DNA from: Bacteroidales bacterium
GTDB lineage: Bacteria > Bacteroidota > Bacteroidia > Bacteroidales > VadinHA17
Direction of reading: 5' to 3'
Assembly (NCBI GenBank): GCA_016709865.1
Contig: JADJLX010000005.1
Coordinates: forward strand, 1,550,001 to 1,614,000
DNA length: 64,000 nucleotides
Shown: one piece after another, positions 35,989 through 43,748 of the stretch
Layout: each line of letters begins with the position of its first letter
How positions within the stretch are numbered: the first letter of the stretch is position 1
Notes under the pieces: generated by a model
The model's input: only the letters and a program-made list of their open reading frames with translations
Told to the model about the DNA's origin: nothing
Database searches by the model: none
Made by a program: the position numbers and the translations under genes

Positions 35989-37978
35989 TTAATTCATCGT
36001 CAGCAACATAAGGTACAGTTACCCTTAGTCCCGGGGTTCTCCCCATCTCCCTCTTAATAGCAAACATAGCTTCATCGTTACGGGCCCAGCTCCGGCGGGC
36101 AATTCCATTGTTAACGTCCCAGTGGAGCATCATCTTAAGCTTATCATCAGTTTCACTGCTTCCATCGAGCACTAATCCAAAGCCCCCATTTATAACTTCT
36201 CCCCAGCCTACTCCTCCTCCATTGTGCAATGAAACCCATGTTGCCCCCCGGAATGAATCACCGATGACATTCTGTACTGCCATATCAGCTGTAAATTTTG
36301 AACCATCATAGATATTGGATGTCTCTCTGTATGGTGAATCTGTTCCTGACACATCGTGATGATCGCGTCCAATAACCACAGGTGCGGATATTTTTCCTTT
36401 GGCAATAGCACTGTTAAAAGCTGAAGCAATAGCAGCCCTGCCTTCTGCATCAGCATATAAAATTCGTGCCTGTGAACCAACCACCAGTTTATTTTTTGCA
36501 GCCTCTTTAATCCAGTGTATATTATCAGCCATCTGCTGTCTGATCAGTTCAGGAGATCTTTCGATTAATTCAGTAAGAACCTCAGTGGCTATAGTATCAG
36601 TAACAGCCAGATCAGCAGGATCATTTGAGCAGCAGACCCATCTGAAAGGTCCAAAACCATAATCGAAACACATTGGCCCCATAATATCCTGAACATAAGA
36701 AGGATATCTGAACTCTCCATCTGGTTTCATAACATCACCGCCAGCCCTGGAAACCTCAAGCAGAAATGCATTGCCATAATCAAAAAAATATGTTCCCCTG
36801 GCAGTATGTCTGTTAATGGCAGCTATCTGTCTTCTCAGCGACTCACACACCAGCTCCCTGAATCTGTCAGGTTCAGCTGACATCAGCCTGTTGGATTCCT
36901 CAAAGCTTATTCCGGCAGGATAATAACCTCCCGACCATGGGTTATGAAGCGAAGTCTGGTCTGATCCCAGGTCAACATATATATTTTCGTCTGCAAATTT
37001 CTCCCACACATCAACAATGTTTCCATGATATGCCAGTGAAACAATTTCATTGTTCTTCTTTGCCTGATTTACCCTGTCGGTAAGTTTACCAATATCTGAA
37101 TACACCTCATCTACCCAGCCCTGGGAATGTCTGATTTGAATAACCTTCTGATTTACCTCAGCCACAACAGAGATGATCCCTGCTATTGAAGCAGCCTTAG
37201 GCTGAGCACCTGACATTCCTCCCAATCCGGATGACAGGAAAAGCCTTCCTTTCAGATCATTCGGATTACTGCTTATCAGCCTGCCGGCATTAAGAATAGT
37301 AATTGTTGTACCGTGAACTATCCCCTGAGGGCCTATATACATATACGAACCGGCAGTCATCTGTCCGTACTGTGAAACACCGAGAGCGTTAAACTTCTCC
37401 CAATCGTCCTGGGCTGAATAATTTGGTATCACCATACCATTGGTTACAACAACTCGGGGTGAATTTTTAAATGAAGGAAAGAGTCCGAGCGGATGACCTG
37501 AATACATTACAAGAGTCTGTTCATCAGTCATTTCAGAGAGATACTTCATTGTCAGAAGATATTGCGCCCAATTCTGAAAAACAGCGCCATTCCCACCATA
37601 TGTAATAAGCTCATGCGGATGTTGTGCTACTTCGTTATCAAGGTTATTAGAGATCATAATCATGATTGCTGCCGCGCTTTTCGATCTGTGGGGAAACTCT
37701 TCGAGATGACGGGCCTTTATTGTGTAATCAGGTCTGAACCTGTACATATATATACGCCCGTAAGTTTCCAGTTCCACTGCAAATTCCTCTGCCAGAACCT
37801 TATGAAATCTTACAGGAAAGTATCTGAGTGCATTTTTTATTGCCAGAATCTTTTCGGAATGTGACAATATATCCTTTCTTTTTGGAGCATGATTCAGACT
37901 TTTATCGAATGGTTTTGGATCAGGGAGCACTTCTGGTATCCCCTTTGAAATAAGTTTTTGAAACTCGGGAGTGGTCAT
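35969..37978 (-). CDS. hutU: Urocanate hydratase
   Basis: The 669-residue enzyme converts urocanate to imidazolonepropionate in histidine breakdown, using tightly bound NAD. It shows GGNGAVFQNWAQYLLTM, MYSGHPLGLFPS, the glycine-rich NAD block LSSGLGGMSGAQPKAAS, GSDQTSLHNPW, and HNGGGVGWGEVINGG. It is longer than the roughly 550-residue Bacillus-type enzyme and matches the long form of Bacteroidota and animals. No other hut gene is nearby. It is tail-to-tail with the CoA-binding gene. Confidence 0.95.
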   Translation of the reverse strand: MTTPEFQKLISKGIPEVLPDPKPFDKSLNHAPKRKDILSHSEKILAIKNALRYFPVRFHKVLAEEFAVELETYGRIYMYRFRPDYTIKARHLEEFPHRSKSAAAIMIMISNNLDNEVAQHPHELITYGGNGAVFQNWAQYLLTMKYLSEMTDEQTLVMYSGHPLGLFPSFKNSPRVVVTNGMVIPNYSAQDDWEKFNALGVSQYGQMTAGSYMYIGPQGIVHGTTITILNAGRLISSNPNDLKGRLFLSSGLGGMSGAQPKAASIAGIISVVAEVNQKVIQIRHSQGWVDEVYSDIGKLTDRVNQAKKNNEIVSLAYHGNIVDVWEKFADENIYVDLGSDQTSLHNPWSGGYYPAGISFEESNRLMSAEPDRFRELVCESLRRQIAAINRHTARGTYFFDYGNAFLLEVSRAGGDVMKPDGEFRYPSYVQDIMGPMCFDYGFGPFRWVCCSNDPADLAVTDTIATEVLTELIERSPELIRQQMADNIHWIKEAAKNKLVVGSQARILYADAEGRAAIASAFNSAIAKGKISAPVVIGRDHHDVSGTDSPYRETSNIYDGSKFTADMAVQNVIGDSFRGATWVSLHNGGGVGWGEVINGGFGLVLDGSSETDDKLKMMLHWDVNNGIARRSWARNDEAMFAIKREMGRTPGLRVTVPYVADDELIKTFLY

Positions 37979-38024
37979 TATAATGCGAATGATAATATTG
38001 TAAAGTTAAGATTTTTTTTGCCTC

Positions 38025-38102
38025 TCCCCAACCCCTCCCCCAGGAGGGAGGGGCTGAAATCCGTATCAGGTGATTGCTCCCCTTCTCCCCCGGGAGAAGG
38101 GG
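38025..38102. repeat. Paired GC-rich hairpins, intergenic repeat
   Basis: Two perfect hairpins lie 25 bases apart: CCCCTCCC/GGGAGGGG (38032-38053) and CCCCTTCTCCC/GGGAGAAGGGG (38079-38102). They fill the gap between hutU and the zinc-ribbon gene and contrast sharply with the AT-rich surroundings. This pattern is a dispersed intergenic repeat type. Confidence 0.7.
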
Positions 38103-38124
38103 CCGGGGGATGAGGTCTCCGAAA

Positions 38125-38155
38125 CAAAAAAGCTGACCCGTATTGAGTCAGCTTT
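38125..38155 (-). terminator. Intrinsic terminator of the zinc-ribbon operon
   Basis: On the minus strand AAAGCTGAC (38155-38147) pairs with GTCAGCTTT (38137-38129), followed by T-rich sequence. It lies about 20 bases after the zinc-ribbon stop codon. Confidence 0.8.
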
Positions 38156-38173
38156 CTTTATTTCATCGGTCTG

Positions 38174-38938
38174 TTATAAATGACCCTCTTTAATTATCTC
38201 ATCATCAACGAGAATACGGCCGCAATATTCACACACAATAATTTTCTTTCTTGATTTAATATCGAGCTGTCTCTGTGGGGGTATCTGGTTAAAGCAACCT
38301 CCGCAGGCATCCCTCTGAACAGAAACAACTGCCAGACCGTTACGTGCATTTGAACGTATACGCTTGTAAGCAGTAAGAAGTCTCTCTTCGATAATAGCTT
38401 CCACTTTTTCGGATTTTTTATAAAGGCCTTCCTCCTCTTTCTGTGTATCAGAGATAATCTCATCAAGTTCTGATTTCTTGTTCTCGAGATCAGACTTACG
38501 GTCAGCAAGAGTTACTTCAGAATCTGCAATAACAAGTTTTTTCTCATCTATCAGGAAATTAAACTCCTTTATTTTCTTGTTATATAATTCGATCTCCAGA
38601 TTCTGGTATTCAATCTCTTTTGACAGTGAATCAAATTCCCTGTTATTTCTTACATTTTTCTGCTGTTCTTCATATTTTTTTATGAGAGCCTCAGAATCGG
38701 TTATCTCATTTAACTTCTTAGAAACCGATTTTTCAAGGTTAACCACCTCTTCCTTCAGATTGCCCAAACGTGTCTCCAAACCTGCTATCTCATCCTCAAG
38801 ATCCTGCACTTCAAGAGGCAGTTCACCTCTGAGTGTTTTGATCTTATCAATCTCTGAATCAACCAACTGTAAACTAAATAATGCTCTTAATCTCTCTTCA
38901 ACAGAAATTTCAGATTCATGTGCTTTTGCTTTTTCCAT
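38174..38938 (-). CDS. Coiled-coil protein with C4 zinc ribbon
   Basis: The 254-residue cytoplasmic protein is a long antiparallel coiled coil (about 15-190, rich in E, K, L and I) ending in a four-cysteine zinc ribbon: CGGCFNQI (about 212) and CEYCGRI (about 237). This is the CT398/FlgL-like C4-zinc-ribbon family, thought to act as a nucleic acid or protein adaptor; the function is unproven. Only 2 bases separate it from the Nif3-like gene, and this pairing is common in Bacteroidota. Confidence 0.9.
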   Translation of the reverse strand: MEKAKAHESEISVEERLRALFSLQLVDSEIDKIKTLRGELPLEVQDLEDEIAGLETRLGNLKEEVVNLEKSVSKKLNEITDSEALIKKYEEQQKNVRNNREFDSLSKEIEYQNLEIELYNKKIKEFNFLIDEKKLVIADSEVTLADRKSDLENKKSELDEIISDTQKEEEGLYKKSEKVEAIIEERLLTAYKRIRSNARNGLAVVSVQRDACGGCFNQIPPQRQLDIKSRKKIIVCEYCGRILVDDEIIKEGHL

Positions 38939-38940
38939 CT

Positions 38941-40035
38941 TTACAAATAATTTATCGGATTCGTATTTGTTTCTGAAAACCGGACTGCAAATTTAGGGAA
39001 TTTTTTCTTAATTAGGTCTTTTAAAATTTCTGATGAGAATTTTTCAGTCTCAAAATGGCCGGCATCCACAAGCAGAATCTTATTATCAGCATCAAAAAAA
39101 TTATGATATTTTATATCTGCAGTAATAAAAACATCGGCTCCGGAAGCAATTGCAACAGGAAGTAGTGATACTCCTGAACCTCCGCATAAAGCAACCTTTC
39201 TGATCTTCTTTCCTGTAAGTTTTGAGAATCTGACGCCTTTTATTTCAAAAACAGAGGAGATCAGTTTCAGAAGCTCATTCTCTCCAATCGGTTCAGAAAA
39301 ATCACCTGTACATCCCAACCCTGCACCATAGAATTTATTTTCCAGTTCATATAAATCGTATGCCACCTCCTCATATGGATGTGCAGCAAGAAGAGCCCTG
39401 ACTACCTTTTCTTTAAGATGCGAGAATAATATTGTTTCAAACCTGCTTTCATTTTCAAGATGCATTTCACCCTTTTTACCGGCAAAAGGATTTGCAGATT
39501 CATTTCCTCTGAAACTCCCGGTACCGTCTGTAACGAAACCGCATTGGTCGTAGTTGCCTATAACACCGGCACCTGCTTCAAAAAGCGCAGCCCTTACCCT
39601 ATCCAAATGTGACACAGGAATATATGTAACCAGCTTCAGAAGCCTGTGTTCCAGTGGAGAGAGGACCTTAATATCTTTAAGCTCCAGCTTTTCAGCCATC
39701 TTTCTGCTGACACCATTATGAAAAATGTCAAGGTTTGTGTGAGCAGAATAAACAGCAATACCGTTATCGGTGCATTTGTAGATAATTCTCCCGACAAGAG
39801 ATGAGTCGCTGATTTTTTTAATACCTCCGAATAACAGTGGATGGTGTGAAACGACTAGATTACAATTACTATTAATTGCCTCATCGATAACTTCTTCGGT
39901 AACGTCAAGAGCAATTAATGCGGAAGTTATTTCTGTATCTGCTTTTCCAATCTGAAGACCTGAATTGTCATAACTTTCCTGAAATGACAATGGCACTTCC
40001 GAATCGAGGTATGAACAAATTTCTTTTAGTTTCAT
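38941..40035 (-). CDS. Nif3-like dinuclear metal centre protein
   Basis: The 364-residue protein has the split Nif3/DUF34 fold. The metal-binding region includes VVSHHPLLFGG and AHTNLDIFHNG in the N-half, and ITADIKYHNFFDAD and DAGHFETE in the C-half. A middle insert (about 130-235) corresponds to the PII-like domain of longer members. The family has been linked to GTP cyclohydrolase-like chemistry; the true reaction is unknown. A longer frame starts at 40110 but adds repeat-derived sequence. ATG 40035 (MKLKEICSYL) matches family N-termini. Confidence 0.92.
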   Translation of the reverse strand: MKLKEICSYLDSEVPLSFQESYDNSGLQIGKADTEITSALIALDVTEEVIDEAINSNCNLVVSHHPLLFGGIKKISDSSLVGRIIYKCTDNGIAVYSAHTNLDIFHNGVSRKMAEKLELKDIKVLSPLEHRLLKLVTYIPVSHLDRVRAALFEAGAGVIGNYDQCGFVTDGTGSFRGNESANPFAGKKGEMHLENESRFETILFSHLKEKVVRALLAAHPYEEVAYDLYELENKFYGAGLGCTGDFSEPIGENELLKLISSVFEIKGVRFSKLTGKKIRKVALCGGSGVSLLPVAIASGADVFITADIKYHNFFDADNKILLVDAGHFETEKFSSEILKDLIKKKFPKFAVRFSETNTNPINYL

Positions 40036-40044
40036 ATTTGTTTC

Positions 40045-40160
40045 TTTTCTCTGTGCAACTCTATGCCAGCCGAAGCTTGCCGAAGGCCTCTGTGTCTCTC
40101 TGTGTAACAAAAAAAAGAACTGTCACAGAGTTTCACTGAGGATGCACAGAGTTACACAGA
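40045..40160. repeat. Degenerate CACAGAG/CTCTGTG inverted repeats
   Basis: CTCTGTG-type motifs occur left of the A-run near 40110 (40049, 40090, 40098) and CACAGAG-type motifs right of it (40125, 40145, 40155). The tract fills the gap between merR and the Nif3-like gene. It resembles dispersed intergenic repeats of Bacteroidota rather than a coding extension. Confidence 0.5.
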
Positions 40161-40165
40161 GTTTA

Positions 40166-40501
40166 TTAAACTCCATCCCGGATATCGAGAAGCATGGCTT
40201 TGATTTTCTGCAAAGACTCATTGATCTCGAATTTATACTCAGTTTCCGCCCACTTTTCAGCCAGTCGTTTTTTTGCTCCAGAGAGTGTCATTCCCTCCTC
40301 TTTTACAAGATGATGAATGATCCTGAGGTTTTTAATGTCGGCCGGAGTAAACAACCTGTTGCCCTTTTTGTTTTTCATCGGCTTCAGAACATCAAATTCA
40401 TTCTCCCAGAACCTGACAGTAGATACCGGTACTTCAAGCATTTCTGCTACTTCTCCAATAGAATAATAGAGCTTTTCGATCTTTTTTTCCTTGTATGGCA
40501 T
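40166..40501 (-). CDS. MerR-family transcriptional regulator
   Basis: This is a 111-residue protein with a MerR helix-turn-helix at the N-terminus: YSIGEVAEMLEVPVSTVRFW, then LKPMKNKKGNRLFTPADI. A short helix follows (LAEKWAETEYKFEINESLQ), without an effector-binding domain or cysteine sensor. It lies 5 bases after the CapA-like gene in an operon with cell-wall peptidases. It may regulate this operon, but that is an inference from position. Confidence 0.92.
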   Translation of the reverse strand: MPYKEKKIEKLYYSIGEVAEMLEVPVSTVRFWENEFDVLKPMKNKKGNRLFTPADIKNLRIIHHLVKEEGMTLSGAKKRLAEKWAETEYKFEINESLQKIKAMLLDIRDGV

Positions 40502-40506
40502 AGCAA

Positions 40507-41604
40507 CTATTTATAAGTTATTTCACCTTTTTCCGAAATACTGATTACACTCTCCGGGAAATCAGCTGCAGTCAGATCGCGGATCTTCCTGATAACACTT
40601 CCGTTTGAATCATATTTAACTCCTCCCGGCCATGGCTGATACACCGGAATAATCTTACCCGATAAAAACCTTCCTGATATGTCTGTTTTGATTTTCATTA
40701 TTGGTGCCAGACCGTTTGGTCCTGCAAGATTAAACCTTCCATATGTACAGAAATTACCAAGACTATAGCTTATGAAGCGTTCATTATAAACCTCAATTGC
40801 ACGCGTTACATGAGGGCCATGCCCAAAAACCACATCAGCCCCGTTATCAATCACAAAGTGAGCAAATTTATAAACATTTCCCCTGTTTTCACCATGAAAT
40901 ATCTCATCTGTTCTCGTGACATTCTGAAATTCAGCCCCTTCAGCCCCTCCATGAAAAGATACTATTACAATATCGCATGTATCGGCCAGCATTCTGACTA
41001 TCTCACCGGCTTTCAAATATTCATTAATATTCACAGTTCCTGCATTTGGCGCAAAGGCGCAGAAGCCATAGAGAAGAGAATCTTTCTTCAGAATGGACCA
41101 TGGATGCTCCTGCAATCCGGCATAAACTATCCCGACTGAATCAAGAATCTCTTTTGTCCTGATTCTGGATGGCTGCCCGAAATCCCCAAAGTGGTTATTT
41201 GCAAGGCTCAGCATATCAAACCCTGTTGAAGTAAGAGCTGATATATATCGTTCCGGCATTCTGAAAAGATAACACAATGTTGTATCCCTGCACTTTTTGG
41301 CAGCCTCACCGTTGTTCAGAAATGAACCCTCAAGGTTACCGAAAGTAATGTCAGATGAAATAAGTGTATCGGCTACACTTTCTAATAGAAGAAATGGATT
41401 ATCCCGGGGCGGAAGAAATTTTACTGAGGGGAATGAAGAACCAAGCATTATGTCGCCAACCCCTGTAATTACTACTTCTCTTTTGCTAATCGCTGTATCC
41501 TGATATTCCGGAAGAAATGAATTAACTTTTCCTGCCGGATAAGTAATTAATGGGAAAACAAATAATAAGGAGAGTGGCAGAATTAACCGAACCGGTATCT
41601 TCAT
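40507..41604 (-). CDS. CapA-family (poly-gamma-glutamate synthesis-like) exported protein
   Basis: The 365-residue product has a hydrophobic N-terminal segment (MKIPVRLILPLSLLFVFPLI), then a metallophosphoesterase-like CapA fold: TGVGDIMLGSSFP, GNLEGSF, LSLANNHFGDFG, VSFHGGAEG, FGHGPHVTRAIEVY and YSLGNFC. CapA proteins act in capsule or polyglutamate export, but many members have unknown roles. ATG 41604 is preferred over 41658, which lies within the preceding peptidase gene. It is followed after 5 bases by the merR gene. Confidence 0.9.
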   Translation of the reverse strand: MKIPVRLILPLSLLFVFPLITYPAGKVNSFLPEYQDTAISKREVVITGVGDIMLGSSFPSVKFLPPRDNPFLLLESVADTLISSDITFGNLEGSFLNNGEAAKKCRDTTLCYLFRMPERYISALTSTGFDMLSLANNHFGDFGQPSRIRTKEILDSVGIVYAGLQEHPWSILKKDSLLYGFCAFAPNAGTVNINEYLKAGEIVRMLADTCDIVIVSFHGGAEGAEFQNVTRTDEIFHGENRGNVYKFAHFVIDNGADVVFGHGPHVTRAIEVYNERFISYSLGNFCTYGRFNLAGPNGLAPIMKIKTDISGRFLSGKIIPVYQPWPGGVKYDSNGSVIRKIRDLTAADFPESVISISEKGEITYK

Positions 41605-41620
41605 AATAGTAATAAAATGG

Positions 41621-42592
41621 CTAATCAAAAGACTGACCGGTTTTGGAAGCAATCTCAATCATTCTTTCATATTCAGCGGCTGACAGATCTTCAAAATAAT
41701 AATTTACCGGATCAACATTAACACCGTTCAGTTTTATTTCGTAATGAAGATGATTAGCAACAGACTGTCCTGTACTTCCAACATAACCAATTATATCGCC
41801 TCTCTGAACCTTCTGTCCCACCCTTACATTAAAATCATTCAGATGAGCGTAAATGCTTGTATACCCGAAACCATGATCTATAATAATGTGTTTCCCAAGT
41901 CCGCGTTGCGAAATAACACGTGCAACAACTGTTCCGTTACCTGTTGCATAAACATCAGTTCCCTCTGGAGCAGTGAAATCCATTCCGTAATGGAATTTTA
42001 TGATTTTATATATTGGGTGAATCCTTCTTCCGAAACCGGAAGCAGTTCTTTTAAGATCTTTATTCGAAATTGGAATTATAGCAGGGACTGATCTGAGCAT
42101 CTCTTCTTTCCTTGATGCCAGGGATATCAGATCATCAAATGATTTGGACTGAATATAGACTTTCTTCCTTATTTTATCGAGCCTGGTTGCTGTTTCAATT
42201 ACAAGTTTCGAATTAGAATAGCCTTCCAATGATTTATACCTGTTTACTCCGCCTACTCCACCGTCGCGCAGGGTTGCAGGGATAGGTTCAGCTTCAAAAA
42301 TTGTCCGGTAAAGATTATCGTCGGTTTTCTGAAGTCCGTCGAGAACATTCTCAATATTAGCCATATCCCTCTGAATGAGATCATACTGAATAGCAAGTTG
42401 TTCAACCTCCCTCTTTAGTGCTTTTTCCTTCGGAGAATCAAAAAAGGAAGCAAAAATAACCCAGTAGATCAGGGCAATAATTACAGAACCGACAAGATAA
42501 GCCAGTGTTCTGAATAACAAAGCCCTGACCCCAAGTCTGACTCTGTCGAAACTTAGTGATTCAGGATTAAATTTATACTTTGTTCTTGGCAT
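41621..42592 (-). CDS. M23 family metallopeptidase, copy A
   Basis: The 323-residue protein has one N-terminal membrane helix (about 30-52), a coiled-coil stalk (about 55-180) and a C-terminal LytM/M23 domain. The zinc motifs HYGMDFTAPEGTDV, IDHGFGYTSIYAHL and NHLHYEIKLNG are intact, so it should cleave peptidoglycan crosslinks. The active domain is periplasmic. It is a paralogue of the next upstream gene; N-termini and SPKEK stalk starts align. It belongs to the operon leading to CapA, MerR, Nif3-like and the zinc ribbon protein. Confidence 0.93.
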   Translation of the reverse strand: MPRTKYKFNPESLSFDRVRLGVRALLFRTLAYLVGSVIIALIYWVIFASFFDSPKEKALKREVEQLAIQYDLIQRDMANIENVLDGLQKTDDNLYRTIFEAEPIPATLRDGGVGGVNRYKSLEGYSNSKLVIETATRLDKIRKKVYIQSKSFDDLISLASRKEEMLRSVPAIIPISNKDLKRTASGFGRRIHPIYKIIKFHYGMDFTAPEGTDVYATGNGTVVARVISQRGLGKHIIIDHGFGYTSIYAHLNDFNVRVGQKVQRGDIIGYVGSTGQSVANHLHYEIKLNGVNVDPVNYYFEDLSAAEYERMIEIASKTGQSFD

Positions 42593-42680
42593 AACATGGC
42601 AAAGATAATCAATTCTGTAAAAAATGAAACCTCTGGTGAATATTGAAGGTTATGAAGAGATAAAAAGATAAAAGAATGAA

Positions 42681-43649
42681 TTACCTGAAATTGGATTTTG
42701 CCGAGAACTCCTGGATCATCTCATTAAATTCCTTGGAGGTCACGTCATTATTAAAGAAATTAATAGGATTGGTATGCTGACCCAATTTTTCTATCTGGTA
42801 ATGAAGATGAGGGCCTGATGAAAGTCCGGTACTGCCGCTTAGTCCAATGAGTTCGCCTCTTTTGATATTCATCCCCTTGGGAACAGTTATCTCGCTAAGA
42901 TGGCCGTAATATGATTTTAAACCGTAACCATGATCGATAACAACAAGGTTACCAAAACCACCGGAGTTCCAGCCCGATTCTACAATTGTCCCGTCGCCTG
43001 TTGCATATACTTTGGTTCCGTAGGGAACTTCAAAATCCTGGCCATAGTGCGGCCGGGGTGTTCCGAGAACCGGATGAATATCGCGGAATCCGAATTTGTC
43101 TCCGAGCCTGAATTCAACACTTACCGGGCTTATTGAGGGCATATGATCCAATTCCCTCTTCCATTCAGTTGCGCTCTCGAGAAGATAATTAAATGATTCG
43201 GATTGAACACTTGAAAGATTTTTTATCTCTTCAATCTTTGCCCTGTATGCAATAATCATAGAGGAATTCATGTAACCATTTAGATCCCTGAACCTGTCGA
43301 CACCTCCATAACCTGCCATTCTGTATGATTCTGCAAGTGTATCAAGGTCAAGGATGGGACGATACATAACATCATCAGATAGTCTGAAACTGTTTAGTGT
43401 GGTTATGGAATTATCGAGTTCACGTCCGATAAGAGAATACTGTAGTTTCATGTTTTCAACCTGCTGTGTCAGCATTTTCTCTTTAGGAGAACCATAATAC
43501 TTCTCAAAAAGAACTCCATATACAACAGCAATAACTACAGTTGCTGCAAACCAGAGAAAAAACCGCAAAAGCTTTGCCTTCCATGGTAACCTAACCTGCT
43601 TATACTGCAGATCAGATAAATCAAGCACGTATTTACGGTTTCGCAACAA
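42681..43649 (-). CDS. M23 family metallopeptidase, copy B
   Basis: The 322-residue protein has the same plan as copy A: membrane helix about 29-52, SPKEKMLTQQVENMKLQYSL stalk and an M23 domain with HYGQDFEVPYGTKV, IDHGYGLKSYYGHL and PHLHYQIEKLGQ. The zinc ligands are present, so it is probably active. No ATG precedes the membrane helix; the start is TTG at 43649 or 43646, supported by alignment with copy A (RNRKY against RTKYK). It is the first gene of the operon and divergent from alaS. Confidence 0.92.
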   Translation of the reverse strand: MLRNRKYVLDLSDLQYKQVRLPWKAKLLRFFLWFAATVVIAVVYGVLFEKYYGSPKEKMLTQQVENMKLQYSLIGRELDNSITTLNSFRLSDDVMYRPILDLDTLAESYRMAGYGGVDRFRDLNGYMNSSMIIAYRAKIEEIKNLSSVQSESFNYLLESATEWKRELDHMPSISPVSVEFRLGDKFGFRDIHPVLGTPRPHYGQDFEVPYGTKVYATGDGTIVESGWNSGGFGNLVVIDHGYGLKSYYGHLSEITVPKGMNIKRGELIGLSGSTGLSSGPHLHYQIEKLGQHTNPINFFNNDVTSKEFNEMIQEFSAKSNFR

Positions 43650-43748
43650 AAGGCAATAGTTTTTTTAATTTTTATTTTGGTAATCGACAAATCTAAATCA
43701 AATAAATTAATTTTACAAGCCAAAAATCAGGTAATTTTACTTAACACT

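Noticed and set aside
38478..38996. 172-codon plus-strand frame
   Set aside because: It is antisense to the coiled-coil zinc-ribbon gene; its serine-rich composition is the mirror of the E/K-rich coiled coil.
40036..40110. N-terminal extension of the Nif3-like protein
   Set aside because: The added sequence is coded by CTCTGTG-type repeats and is absent from the family pattern, which begins at ATG 40035.
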